Shown: piece by piece, positions 8,678 through 17,901 of the stretch
How the letters are laid out: each line of letters opens with the position of its first letter
How positions within the stretch are numbered: the stretch's first letter is position 1
NCBI RefSeq assembly: GCF_019145235.1
Contig: NZ_JAHSTV010000001.1
Span: forward strand, 124,001 to 188,000
Source of the DNA: Pseudomonas farris
GTDB lineage: Bacteria > Pseudomonadota > Gammaproteobacteria > Pseudomonadales > Pseudomonadaceae
Direction: 5' to 3'
DNA: 64,000 nt
Notes under the pieces: model-generated
What the model was told of the DNA's origin: nothing
Databases searched by the model: none
Seen by the model: the letters and a program-made list of their open reading frames with translations, nothing else
Translations under genes and position numbers: made by a program

Positions 8678-9553
8678 CTATCCCGCGAATCGCTGACAAG
8701 GTTTTCCGGGCACATCCACTCGTATCGATAACAGCGCGCCGTCCAGCGGGTGATTGAGCGGGCTTGCGGCGCTGGTGATGTACAGGGTTTTGAAGTCTTC
8801 GCCACCGAATACACAACTGGTGGGACGGCTGACCGGCAGTTCGATCACCCGATCCACATGACCTTCGGGGTTCAATCTGAGCAGACAATTGCCGTCCCAA
8901 CGGGCATTCCATATATAGCCCTCGGCATCCATCGCCGAGCCATCGGGGCCGCCGCGTTCGTGGGGGCCAAGCCAGACATAGGCGGTGTCCAGGTTGCCGT
9001 CGGTATGGATGAAATGCCGGTAAAGCGTACTGTCGAGGCTGTCGGCGAAATACAGGATTACGCCGTCGTCGCTCCACAACAACGTGTTGGGGATGCCTAA
9101 TCCTCGAAGCAGCGGCGTGACCCGAGCATCGCGGTCGATGCGAAACAGGCCACCGGAGCGACGCACGACGGGCAAATCTTCGCCCTGCTCACCGATGTTG
9201 TTTTGCATGGTGCCCAGCCAGAGCCGGCCCTGGGCATCGCAGCGGGCTTCATTGGGGCGATTGCCGGGTTGCGGATCGGCGACGCAGAACAAGGTCAGCC
9301 GAGGTTCCAGGCCTGGAGAATCCAGATCCAGCCGATAAATTCCACTGCTCAATGTCACCAGGGCATCGCCGCTTTCGCAGGGGATGAACGCGGACACGTG
9401 CTCCGGCATCTGCCAGATTTGCACATTGGCGCCGATCAGCCTGAGCGCTTGTTTACCGGCGATATCTACCCAATACAACGCCTGGGTCGGTGCATCCCAG
9501 AACGGGCCTTCGCCGAGTTGCGCACGGTGTCCGGTAACCGCAGTCCACGTCAT
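8678..9553 (-). CDS. SMP-30/gluconolactonase family sugar lactonase
   Basis: 291 residues of the six-bladed SMP-30/gluconolactonase fold: early LGEGPFWD with the metal-binding Glu, RPNEARCDAQGRLWLGTM in the middle, and LLWSDDGVILYFADS with the catalytic Asp region. It hydrolyses an aldonolactone, the step after the neighbouring SDR dehydrogenase. The open frame extends to 9670 through a REPIN, but the ATG at 9553 has a perfect AGGAGG Shine-Dalgarno. A FadR-type regulator lies upstream and the dehydrogenase downstream on the same strand. No aldonate dehydratase gene is in the window, so the pathway must be finished by genes elsewhere. Confidence 0.9.
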   Translation of the reverse strand: MTWTAVTGHRAQLGEGPFWDAPTQALYWVDIAGKQALRLIGANVQIWQMPEHVSAFIPCESGDALVTLSSGIYRLDLDSPGLEPRLTLFCVADPQPGNRPNEARCDAQGRLWLGTMQNNIGEQGEDLPVVRRSGGLFRIDRDARVTPLLRGLGIPNTLLWSDDGVILYFADSLDSTLYRHFIHTDGNLDTAYVWLGPHERGGPDGSAMDAEGYIWNARWDGNCLLRLNPEGHVDRVIELPVSRPTSCVFGGEDFKTLYITSAASPLNHPLDGALLSIRVDVPGKPCQRFAG

Positions 9554-9581
9554 GAAACCTCCTGCATTGTTCTTGTTTTTA

Positions 9582-9672
9582 TGTGGGAGCGGGCTTGCTC
9601 GCGAAGAGGCCGTGACATTCACCATCTCTGTCGCCTGACACATCGCCTTCGCGAGCAAGCCCGCTCCCACAA
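9582..9672. repeat. REPIN (two inverted REP elements)
   Basis: Inverted pair of the same core as at 1792 and 3764, with a loop of about 40 bases. It fills the gap between the FadR-type regulator gene and the lactonase gene and ends about 30 bases before the lactonase start. Confidence 0.93.
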
Positions 9673-9684
9673 GGGTTCGTCTGG

Positions 9685-10401
9685 TTAGCTGGCCTTTTTG
9701 TCGGCCATGACCTGGGGGTAGAAGCGCTTGATCGCCAGGTCCGCGTTATCGATCAGGGTCATGCAGGCCCATACACCCCGCGCGGAATCCCGGGCCGCGA
9801 TGGCGTCGGCCATGTCTTTGTGGATTGGCAAGGTTCGGCGCAGTTCGTCCGGGTCGGCGGCAGACACTTCGAAAGACACTGCCAGTAACGCGCCGAGGGC
9901 CGGGACCATTTGTTCGATGAATTGATTGTGGCTGGCGGCGAGAATGCACTCGTGAAAGAACTGGTCGGCGCGGTTGTAATCAATGCCGCTGTCCACTGCC
10001 CGTTCCAGCGCGTTATAGGCCTGGAGTATGGCTTGCACTTGTTCCACCGTCGCCCGCTCGCAGGCCCAGCGCACCGCCATGGGTTCGATGGTGCGGCGCA
10101 GATCGAGCAAGTCGTCGACGAAGTTTTCCGGTAAGCCACTGCGCGACAGCCAGCCGACAACTTGCGGATCAAAGAGATTCCAGCGCCGCACCGGCAATAC
10201 GCGTGTGCCGACCTTCGGCCCGACTTCAAGCATGCCTTTGGCCACCAGGGTTTTGATGGCTTCGCGGATGACCGTACGACTGACACCGAGCTGCTCGCCC
10301 AAATCGGCTTCGACCTTGATGGTTTCGCCGGGTTTTACCTGGCCGGCAGCAATCCAGCAACCTAGCCAGTCGACCGTCGACGCATGAAAACTGCTGGACA
10401 T
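9685..10401 (-). CDS. GntR-family regulator, FadR/FCD subfamily, of the sugar oxidation genes
   Basis: 238 residues. The N-terminal winged helix contains QLGVSRTVIREAIKTL, and the all-helical FCD ligand-binding domain covers about residues 85-225 with the Asp/His metal-ligand pattern of the subfamily (DLLDLRR, FHECILAASHN, HKDMADAI). A longer frame reaches 10593, but the ATG at 10401 follows GAGGTG at good distance and gives the normal length. It is the first gene of the run regulator, lactonase, SDR, araFGH, so control of this sugar pathway is likely. A palindrome about 67 bases upstream suggests autoregulation. The effector is not visible. Confidence 0.88.
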   Translation of the reverse strand: MSSSFHASTVDWLGCWIAAGQVKPGETIKVEADLGEQLGVSRTVIREAIKTLVAKGMLEVGPKVGTRVLPVRRWNLFDPQVVGWLSRSGLPENFVDDLLDLRRTIEPMAVRWACERATVEQVQAILQAYNALERAVDSGIDYNRADQFFHECILAASHNQFIEQMVPALGALLAVSFEVSAADPDELRRTLPIHKDMADAIAARDSARGVWACMTLIDNADLAIKRFYPQVMADKKAS

Positions 10402-10467
10402 GGGCACCTCATCGAGCGGTGATAAAAAACAAACGATGCAAAGCCGTTCGCGATGGGTGTCCACGCT

Positions 10468-10482
10468 AATCATCATATGATT
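10468..10482. promoter_or_regulatory. Palindrome upstream of the FadR-type regulator, candidate operator
   Basis: AATCAT-CAT-ATGATT, a perfect 6-bp inverted repeat with a 3-bp centre, 67 bases before the regulator start. FCD-type regulators use short AT-rich palindromes of this size. A related palindrome lies before araF at 7529. Confidence 0.5.
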
Positions 10483-10644
10483 GGGTGTCAATTGGATTTT
10501 CAGCTGCCCCGCCCATACAGACATGGCTGTTCGTCCGAATCCTGCTCGAAGCGCTTTGATCCCATCCACTTTGTAAACTACGGTTAGCCGCAACAGATCA
10601 GGCAGTCAGCGATCTGCTCCCCTTCAAATCCGCTATTGATAGGT

Positions 10645-11523
10645 ATGAACATGGACATGGATGCGTCTACGAAATACCCCATTGTGTTGGTTCACGGTCT
10701 TTTCGGCTTCGATAAAATCGCCGGTTATCCCTACTTCTTCGAAATCGAGGAAGCCCTGGAACGCGCCGGCGCCCAGGTGTTTGCCGTCAATATTCCAACC
10801 GTCAACGGTAATGAGGAACGCGGTGAAAAACTGCTCGAACACGTCAACCGCATTTTGCTGGAAACCGGAGCTGCCAAGGTCAATCTGATCGGCCATAGCC
10901 AAGGCCCCCTGGCCGCACGCTACGTAGCAGCCCTGCACCCGGAAAAAGTCGCGTCGGTCACCTCGGTCAGTTGCCCCAATCATGGCTCGGAGATTGCCGA
11001 CCAATTGCACAAGGCGCTGACGCCCGGAGAGTTGCCCAAAGCCTTCGTACTGGCCCTGCTGGGCGCCGTCGGCACCTTCATTTCGCTGATCAGCGGCCAT
11101 CCGGAAAACCCGATTGACGCTGAGGCGGCATTCCAATCGCTGACCAGCGCAGGGTTGGCGGCCTTCAATCGCAAGTACCCACAAGGGGTGCCAAAGGTTT
11201 GGGGCGGCGAAGGCAACGAAGTTGAAAACGGCGTGTATTACTATTCCTGGAGCGGGATCGTGCAGAACTTCCAAAGTCTGCAACCACTCGACCCGAGTCA
11301 TTTGAATTGTATCGTGCTATCGAAGCTGTTTTATAAAGAGGAAAACGCCAACGATGGGCTGGTCGGCCGCTACAGCTCGCACTTGGGCAAAGTGATTCGC
11401 TCGGATTACCCGATGGACCACTTTGATGCAGTCAATCAGATAGCCGGAGTCGACAGCTGGAACGTGAGCCCGGTCAGGCTCTACCTGGAACATGCAGAGC
11501 GACTCAAGAGCAAAGGTTTGTAA
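10645..11523 (+). CDS. Triacylglycerol lipase, family I.1-like, without a recognisable signal peptide
   Basis: 292-residue alpha/beta hydrolase of the Pseudomonas lipase family. It has the oxyanion segment IVLVHGLFG, nucleophile elbow GHSQG (S85), acid residue in NDGLVGR and catalytic histidine in PMDHFD. The N-terminus ([12 protein letters not shown]) is hydrophilic and goes straight into the fold, so no Sec signal is seen, and no lif foldase gene follows. P. fragi-type lipases are similarly short at the N-terminus. TTG at 10636 and ATG at 10651 are alternative starts; the Shine-Dalgarno is weak (AGG). It is a single-gene unit ended by a strong terminator. Whether the enzyme is secreted by another route or acts inside the cell is open. 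Confidence 0.87.
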   Translation: MNMDMDASTKYPIVLVHGLFGFDKIAGYPYFFEIEEALERAGAQVFAVNIPTVNGNEERGEKLLEHVNRILLETGAAKVNLIGHSQGPLAARYVAALHPEKVASVTSVSCPNHGSEIADQLHKALTPGELPKAFVLALLGAVGTFISLISGHPENPIDAEAAFQSLTSAGLAAFNRKYPQGVPKVWGGEGNEVENGVYYYSWSGIVQNFQSLQPLDPSHLNCIVLSKLFYKEENANDGLVGRYSSHLGKVIRSDYPMDHFDAVNQIAGVDSWNVSPVRLYLEHAERLKSKGL

Positions 11524-11528
11524 GCAAA

Positions 11529-11565
11529 AAAAACGGCCCGTTGAAATAACGGGCCGTTTTTTTTA
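11529..11565. terminator. Bidirectional intrinsic terminator between lipase and DUF1285 gene
   Basis: A stem of AACGGCCCGTT paired with AACGGGCCGTT around a GAAAT loop, with an A-run before and eight T after. It can end both converging transcripts. Confidence 0.9.
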
Positions 11566-11585
11566 CAGCACAGAAGCACAGCGCG

Positions 11586-12146
11586 TTACGGCTCAAGTCC
11601 GATAGGGAAGAACTCGCCACCGCTCCACACGCCCAACCAACGCTGCCCGTCGATTTCACGACTCACCGCCAGCTCCACCAGTTGGTAGAACACGTTGCGA
11701 TGGATCAGCGCTTCAAGGTTGGTACGTACATGCACGTACGGCGCGGGCTCCTGAGTGACCGGATCGATCACCACACGCATAGGGTGCTCGGCGCCGGCAT
11801 CGGCCGTTTCATCGACGTTGGTGGTAAAGCGCAAGACCTGAGCTTCACCCTCGCCTTCGACCTCCACAGCAATCGCCACGAACGGCGCATCGTCAACCTT
11901 GATGCCAACCTTTTCGACCGGGGTAATCAGAAAGTAATCATCGCCATCGCGGCGAATAATGGTGGAGAACAGCTTGACCATCGGCTTGCGCCCGATCGGC
12001 GTGCCCAGGTAATACCAGGTGCCATCGCGGGCGATGCGCATGTCGATATCGCCGCAGAAGTCGGGGTTCCACAAGTGGACGGGCGGCAAGCCTTTGGTTT
12101 TGGGGATTTGCCCCAACAGGTCGTTGGCTTTTTGCGGGCCACTCAT
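11586..12146 (-). CDS. DUF1285 family protein
   Basis: 186-residue soluble protein that reads as the DUF1285 family, widespread in proteobacteria. Recognisable stretches are [18 protein letters not shown] at about residues 21-38, the [17 protein letters not shown] segment and [19 protein letters not shown] near the C-terminus. Structures of relatives are known from structural genomics but no activity is established to my knowledge. No signal peptide or membrane segment is visible. It lies 16 bases after the lipoprotein gene at 12163 on the same strand, so the two are probably co-transcribed. The start is supported by the GGAGAA Shine-Dalgarno. Confidence 0.85.
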   Translation of the reverse strand: MSGPQKANDLLGQIPKTKGLPPVHLWNPDFCGDIDMRIARDGTWYYLGTPIGRKPMVKLFSTIIRRDGDDYFLITPVEKVGIKVDDAPFVAIAVEVEGEGEAQVLRFTTNVDETADAGAEHPMRVVIDPVTQEPAPYVHVRTNLEALIHRNVFYQLVELAVSREIDGQRWLGVWSGGEFFPIGLEP

Positions 12147-12162
12147 GGCGTTCTCCTATGAA

Positions 12163-12768
12163 TTACTGGTCGCTGAGCCCCAGCAGGCTACGAGCGTATT
12201 GCTCCAGCGGCGGGCCCAGCAAGTCTTCTGGCTTGTTGTCGTGGAACGTCAGTAAACCGCCACGACTTTTGATACGTGCAGTATCAATCAAATACTGGGT
12301 GCTGGTCTCGATCAACATGATTTGAATCACGCCGTTGTCGATGCCGAGGCGATCCACGTGCTCCTGGTCGAGCCATTCGTCCGAGTTGCCGATGCGGTCG
12401 TCGGCCTTGGCGAAACGCGTGTAAAGCAGGTAATGGGCGCCAGCGGCACGGGCTTCGCCCATGGCAGCGTCGAGGCCTTCCGGCGCACGGGCGCGGCGGA
12501 CCATCGGGAAATATTCGATAAAGCCGTTGAAGGCTTCCTCGGCCACCACGTTAGGACGCGGGTAGGCATTGCCCGGTGGGACGAAAGCACCCTGGGCGAT
12601 GTAGATGAACGAGTCCGGCTGAATGCGAAAGTTATTCACACGACGGCTGTCGCTGTGGTCCAGCAGGCCCGCGTCGCTCATGTGGTAGCGAGTCCCTTCG
12701 GCCATATCGCTGACATTCATGCAGCCACCAAGCGCCAAAACGGCCAGCAGCAAAACCAGGCTACGCAT
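12163..12768 (-). CDS. DUF4823-type lipoprotein
   Basis: 201 residues with a lipoprotein signal: a short basic start, hydrophobic core and lipobox LGGC with C16 as the lipidated residue. Residue +2 is Met, so it would be sorted to the outer membrane by the usual rule. The rest is a mixed alpha/beta domain with an AHYLLYTRFAKADD stretch, which I recall as DUF4823. No function is established. It precedes the DUF1285 gene by 16 bases. The start has GGAGGG within the preceding bases. Confidence 0.82.
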   Translation of the reverse strand: MRSLVLLLAVLALGGCMNVSDMAEGTRYHMSDAGLLDHSDSRRVNNFRIQPDSFIYIAQGAFVPPGNAYPRPNVVAEEAFNGFIEYFPMVRRARAPEGLDAAMGEARAAGAHYLLYTRFAKADDRIGNSDEWLDQEHVDRLGIDNGVIQIMLIETSTQYLIDTARIKSRGGLLTFHDNKPEDLLGPPLEQYARSLLGLSDQ

Positions 12769-12862
12769 CCTACCCTCCAGAGGCCGGTGACGGAAAACCG
12801 GCGAATGGCCATGGGATGCAGCTTCCGCGCCAGCTCAAGATAGCGTCGCCTGATAGATTGCA

Positions 12863-12927
12863 ATCGCGGGCAAGCCACGCTCCCACAGGTTTTCACAGTA
12901 CCTGTGGGAGCGTGGCTTGCCCGCGAT
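12863..12927. repeat. REPIN of a second REP type
   Basis: Inverted pair of ATCGCGGGCAAGCCACGCTC, a core different from the other four REPINs (GCCACGC instead of GCCCGC, ATCGCGGGC instead of CTTCGCGAGC). The loop is short. It lies between moaA and the lipoprotein gene. Confidence 0.92.
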
Positions 12928-12936
12928 AACTTTGGA

Positions 12937-13905
12937 TCAGCCGCCGATGATTTTCATGATGGTCGCGCCACCAGAGAACGCCACTTCCTGTTTGTCCCCC
13001 AACGCCTTGACCAGCAGTCGCTGCAACGCCGGTAGCGCCTGGTGACGAGGCTTGTCCAGCAGGTCGCCGACATAGTGGCGATTGCTTGACGACAGGCAGC
13101 CATGCAGCCAGCCAGTGGACGACAAGCGTAGACGCGAACAGGTGCGGCAGAACGGAACGCTTTCGTTGGCGATCACGCCGAAGTGTCCCAGCCCCGGAAT
13201 CTGGTAACGCACCGCCGTAGCATCGACCGGCGCATCGGCCTGAAGGTACTCGTAGCGCTCACCGATCAGGCTCAGTAATTGCTGAAGGCTGACGAATTGC
13301 TGCAGAAAAGCGTTGGAGTCGGTGGCCAGGTGGCCCATGCGCATCAACTCGATGAAGCGCAACTCGTAGCCACGCTCCAGGCAGTAGTCGAGCAATGGCA
13401 TTACCTGATCGAGGTTCTGCCCACGCAACGGCACCATATTGACCTTGATTTTCATGCCGGCCGCGGCGGCTTGGCCCATGCCGTCGAGAACGGTCGCCAG
13501 ATCACCGCCGCGCGCAATACTGCGAAAAGCGCTGGCATCCAGGGTATCGAGGGAAACGTTGATGCGCCGAATGCCGGCATCCACCAGCAATGGCAACTTC
13601 TTCGCCAGCAACTGACCATTGGTGGTCAAGCTGATGTCCGCCAGCCCCATCTGCCCGACGGCGGTCATGAAGGATTCGAGTTTGGGACTGACCAGCGGCT
13701 CGCCACCGGTAATGCGCAAACGCTCAATGCCCGCGGCCTCGATCAGATAGGCCACGCCGCGTGCCATGGCCTCCGCCGACAATTCATCCTGCGCAGCCAC
13801 CAGCCGCTTGCCATTGGGCACGCAGTAGGTACAAGCGTAATTACAGGCGGAGGTCAGACTAATCCGCAAATTGCGAAAACGCCTGCCTTGACGGTCAACG
13901 ATCAT
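12937..13905 (-). CDS. moaA: GTP 3',8-cyclase MoaA (molybdenum cofactor biosynthesis)
   Basis: 322-residue radical SAM enzyme. The N-terminal cluster motif is CNYACTYC and the C-terminal cluster motif is CRTCSRLR followed by the third Cys in GWLHGC. The protein ends in the Gly-Gly tail needed for activity in MoaA. It turns GTP into 3',8-cyclo-GTP, the first step to molybdopterin. Pseudomonads usually hold two moaA copies; this is the single-gene one away from other moa genes. The start has GGAGTG upstream. A 9-bp inverted repeat with an 8-bp centre lies 34-59 bases upstream and resembles an Anr site with wrong spacing. The window also encodes a molybdenum hydroxylase (38678-41466) that would use the cofactor. 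Confidence 0.93.
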   Translation of the reverse strand: MIVDRQGRRFRNLRISLTSACNYACTYCVPNGKRLVAAQDELSAEAMARGVAYLIEAAGIERLRITGGEPLVSPKLESFMTAVGQMGLADISLTTNGQLLAKKLPLLVDAGIRRINVSLDTLDASAFRSIARGGDLATVLDGMGQAAAAGMKIKVNMVPLRGQNLDQVMPLLDYCLERGYELRFIELMRMGHLATDSNAFLQQFVSLQQLLSLIGERYEYLQADAPVDATAVRYQIPGLGHFGVIANESVPFCRTCSRLRLSSTGWLHGCLSSSNRHYVGDLLDKPRHQALPALQRLLVKALGDKQEVAFSGGATIMKIIGG

Positions 13906-13938
13906 GGATCACTCCGGCGAAAGAAGATTCGAACGCGC

Positions 13939-13964
13939 AAAACTTGACTCACAAATCAAGTTTT
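13939..13964. promoter_or_regulatory. Inverted repeat in the moaA promoter region
   Basis: AAAACTTGA and TCAAGTTTT are perfect 9-bp arms separated by 8 bases. The TTGA/TCAA half sites recall Anr/FNR boxes, but those have 6 bases between the half-sites and here there are 8. It may be another dyad regulator site or a hairpin. Confidence 0.4.
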
Positions 13965-14000
13965 AGCAAGCCCTATGCCTGAGTATATTCCTGCGGTACT

Positions 14001-14024
14001 GCGCCATGTACTAAATCATGGCGC
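14001..14024. other. Hairpin downstream of the TetR gene
   Basis: GCGCCATG and CATGGCGC form a perfect 8-bp stem with an 8-base loop, 20 bases past the TetR stop. There is no T-run on either strand, so it may stabilise a 3' end or be a protein-binding dyad. Confidence 0.4.
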
Positions 14025-14043
14025 AATAAGGCAACTGAATGGT

Positions 14044-14682
14044 TCAGCTGCTCGGCGTGTCGGTATCGCGCTTGCGCTTGTTGCCCATGCGCACGCCGAT
14101 GTCCATCAGGAACTGGAAGAAACCTTCCTGATCTTCCAGCACATTGCTCCAGAACGGCGAGTGATACAGCGCCACGGCGCCGTGCACCAGCGCCCAGGCC
14201 GCGCAGTAATGGAAGTAAGGCGGCACGTCTTCGAGCTTGCCTTCGCTGATCCGGCCCTTGATCAGCAGGGTCAGGCGTTCGAAGTTCGAGGCGCGGATCT
14301 TGTGCAGTTCCTCGACCATCTCCGGCACCTGGTTGCCCTTGACCACCTTTTCTTCCAGGCGATCGAACAATCGATAGCGTTGCGGATCGCGCATACGGAA
14401 TTCGAAATAGGCCCGGGACAGGGCTTCCTTGTCCTTATCGACATCGGCCGAATGCAACAGCTCGTTCAAATCGCGCTCGTAATCGAGCATCAGGCGCAGA
14501 TAGATTTCCGCCTTGGATTTGAAGTGCTTGTAGATCGTGCCTTTGCCGATACCGACGGCATCAGCAATCATCTCGACGGTGACACTGTCTTCACCTTGTT
14601 CGAGGAACAGCTTGAGCGCGGTATCGAGAATTTCTTGCTCGCGGCGACGAAACTCACGGACCTTACGAGGTTCTTTATGCAT
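14044..14682 (-). CDS. TetR/AcrR-family transcriptional regulator (PA2957-like)
   Basis: 212 residues. The N-terminal helix-turn-helix comprises ILDTALKLFLEQG and IADAVGIGKGTIYKHFKSKAE. The C-terminal ligand domain is helical and ends with a basic, polar tail. In P. aeruginosa the regulator PA2957 occupies the same place before the tatD to comEC gene block. No target genes are obvious: the flanking genes are moaA (same strand, about 80 bases downstream of its stop with a hairpin between) and a small RNA gene on the opposite strand. The ligand and regulon are unknown. Confidence 0.87.
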   Translation of the reverse strand: MHKEPRKVREFRRREQEILDTALKLFLEQGEDSVTVEMIADAVGIGKGTIYKHFKSKAEIYLRLMLDYERDLNELLHSADVDKDKEALSRAYFEFRMRDPQRYRLFDRLEEKVVKGNQVPEMVEELHKIRASNFERLTLLIKGRISEGKLEDVPPYFHYCAAWALVHGAVALYHSPFWSNVLEDQEGFFQFLMDIGVRMGNKRKRDTDTPSS

Positions 14683-14870
14683 AAGAAAAGGTCTGTAGGG
14701 GTCAAAATTCGAAGCCGCGTATTATGCCTAACTTACGCCAAAATGCACGGATCATCCGACCATATATGTGTTTCTTGATGAATTCGCGCAACCTCGCCGG
14801 TTGATGAGAACTCAACCGAAGCGCGCGTATTCCAAATTTGTTTAAAAACCCGACCAGCTAAACTGGACTC
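14683..14870 (+). promoter_or_regulatory. Intergenic region with sRNA promoter (RpoS-like -10)
   Basis: No coding sequence is seen. At 14858-14864 lies CTAAACT, close to the CTATACT/CTAGACT extended -10 of stationary-phase sigma factor promoters, and it is correctly placed to start the small RNA that follows. The first part also must carry the TetR gene promoter on the other strand. I did not find a clear GacA upstream element. Confidence 0.5.
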
Positions 14871-15015
14871 GGCGCAATACTGATCAATACTTCAACTGTC
14901 GGCGAGGCATCTCCCCCAAGTGTCGCGCCGATGAAGGTACCAAAGGATTGCGTGCCTTTGTTTTACTCCTAATGGTCTTAACCCGGATTCACCCCCCAGA
15001 ACCCGGGTTTTTTTT
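14871..15015 (+). ncRNA. rgsA: RgsA-like small regulatory RNA
   Basis: An independent plus-strand transcript is indicated by an RpoS-like -10 at 14858 and a strong intrinsic terminator at 14980-15015. In between there is no open frame with a ribosome-binding site, and there is an internal hairpin (AAAGG and CCTTT arms at about 14942-14959). In P. aeruginosa the RpoS-dependent sRNA RgsA (P16) is annotated as PA2958.1, just before the tatD homologue PA2959, which matches this position between the PA2957-like regulator and tatD. RgsA has been described in P. fluorescens as controlled by GacA through RpoS and linked to oxidative stress. Identity rests on location and architecture; the ends are approximate and I did not align the sequence. 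Confidence 0.65.
14980..15015 (+). terminator. Intrinsic terminator of the small RNA
   Basis: AACCCGG pairs with CCGGGTT around a 16-base loop and eight T follow on the plus strand. Confidence 0.88.
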
Positions 15016-15064
15016 GCCTGCGATTCAGCGGCCAAAATCCCATAGGCTGCGATCTTTTCTAACG

Positions 15065-15856
15065 TTACACCGATGCCCCGACGTGCGCCAACGGGAACAA
15101 ACGCTTGAAATTCTCGGTGGTCTGCTCGGCAAATCGCTCGTAGGTCTCACCTCGCAACATTGCCAGAAATTCTGCTACCTCACGCACGTACTGCGGCAGA
15201 TTCGGTTTGCCGCGATAAGGGATTGGCGCCAGGTACGGCGAGTCGGTTTCCACCAACAACCGGTCAGCCGGCACCTTGCTGGCCACATCCCGCAGGGCAT
15301 CGGCATTGCGAAAAGTGACAATACCGGACAAGGAAATGTAATACCCCATGTCCAGCGCAGCCTTGGCCATCTCCCAGTCTTCGGTGAAGCAATGCAGCAC
15401 ACCCGCCTGAGGCAGCGCCGCTTCGCGTAGCAGCTCAAGGGTATCGGCCCGCGCGCCACGGGTATGGATGATCACCGGTTTGCCGGTCTGCCCCGCCGCT
15501 TGCAGGTGCAGACGGAACGATTCCTGTTGCAACGTTGCTGCTTCCGGCTCGTAGTGATAATCCAGACCGGTTTCACCGATCGCCACCACCCGCGGATGAT
15601 TGAGTTCGTGCAACAGCCAATCCAGCGCCGGCGCGGCACCCGGCTGCACATCGAGTGGATGCACACCGACCGAACAGTCGACATCGTCGTAACGTTCGGC
15701 CAGGGCTTTGACGTCGGCGGCGTTATCGGCGCTGACGCCAATACACAGGAAGTGCCCCACCCCGCGCGCACGGGCCGCATCGAGCGCGGCGTCGAGGGAG
15801 CCGTCGTGGGCGGTGAGGTCGAGGCGATCAAGGTGACAATGGGAATCTACGAGCAT
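15065..15856 (-). CDS. TatD-family metal-dependent hydrolase
   Basis: 263 residues of the TatD amidohydrolase-like fold. Metal ligands are visible in DSHCHLD at the N-terminus, the Glu of GETGLDYHYE, the His of IIHTRG, and the Asp of VETDSPYLAP. Family members are 3'-5' exonucleases or phosphodiesterases acting on DNA or RNA and proofread ends. The start codon lies 14 bases after the pilZ stop, and the gene is the last of the pabC-mltG-tmk-holB-pilZ-tatD run on the minus strand, as in P. aeruginosa (PA2959). The name ycfH is used in E. coli for the same neighbourhood. Length is normal. Confidence 0.93.
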   Translation of the reverse strand: MLVDSHCHLDRLDLTAHDGSLDAALDAARARGVGHFLCIGVSADNAADVKALAERYDDVDCSVGVHPLDVQPGAAPALDWLLHELNHPRVVAIGETGLDYHYEPEAATLQQESFRLHLQAAGQTGKPVIIHTRGARADTLELLREAALPQAGVLHCFTEDWEMAKAALDMGYYISLSGIVTFRNADALRDVASKVPADRLLVETDSPYLAPIPYRGKPNLPQYVREVAEFLAMLRGETYERFAEQTTENFKRLFPLAHVGASV

Positions 15857-15870
15857 AAAAGGGCTGCAAC

Positions 15871-16227
15871 TTACATCGTATGAGTGGGACGGTCGGACTT
15901 CAGGGCTCCGGCCAGATGGGTTTCGATTCGACTGCGCGCGGTGTTGTCGCCTTCGTTGAATTGCACGCCAACCCCGGCGGCACGGTTGCCCTGGGCACCT
16001 TTGGGGGTGATCCAGGTGACCTTGCCGGCGACCGGAATCTTTTCCGGTTCGTCCATCAGGTGCAGCAACATGAAGACCTCATCGCCCAACTTGTAGCTTT
16101 TGTTGGTCGGGATAAACAGGCCACCGTTCTTGATGAATGGCATGTAGGCCGCGTAGAGCACGGCCCTGTCCTTGATGGTCAAGGACAAAATGCCATTTCG
16201 CGGCCCCGGACTGATGGGTTCATTCAT
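15871..16227 (-). CDS. pilZ: Type IV pilus assembly protein PilZ
   Basis: 118 residues, exactly the size of P. aeruginosa PilZ (PA2960), needed for type IV pilus biogenesis through contact with the PilB/FimX system. It shows LSLTIKDRAVLYAAYMPF, GGLFIPTNK and WITPKGAQGNRAAGVGVQF. The canonical RxxxR and D/NxSxxG motifs of c-di-GMP-binding PilZ domains are absent, as in PA2960, so nucleotide binding is not expected. A few more residues upstream are open, but the ATG at 16227 has a strong GGAGGT. It lies between holB and tatD in a conserved run. Confidence 0.94.
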   Translation of the reverse strand: MNEPISPGPRNGILSLTIKDRAVLYAAYMPFIKNGGLFIPTNKSYKLGDEVFMLLHLMDEPEKIPVAGKVTWITPKGAQGNRAAGVGVQFNEGDNTARSRIETHLAGALKSDRPTHTM

Positions 16228-16270
16228 GCTGACCTCCACTGTCTGATGATCAGAGTCTAGGCTCAGACAG

Positions 16271-17891
<1,621 letters not shown>

Positions 17892-17901
17892 TTAGTCAGA
17901 G

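Noticed and set aside
13939..13964. Anr/FNR box before moaA
   Set aside because: Half-sites are spaced 8 bases apart rather than 6; kept only as an inverted repeat.
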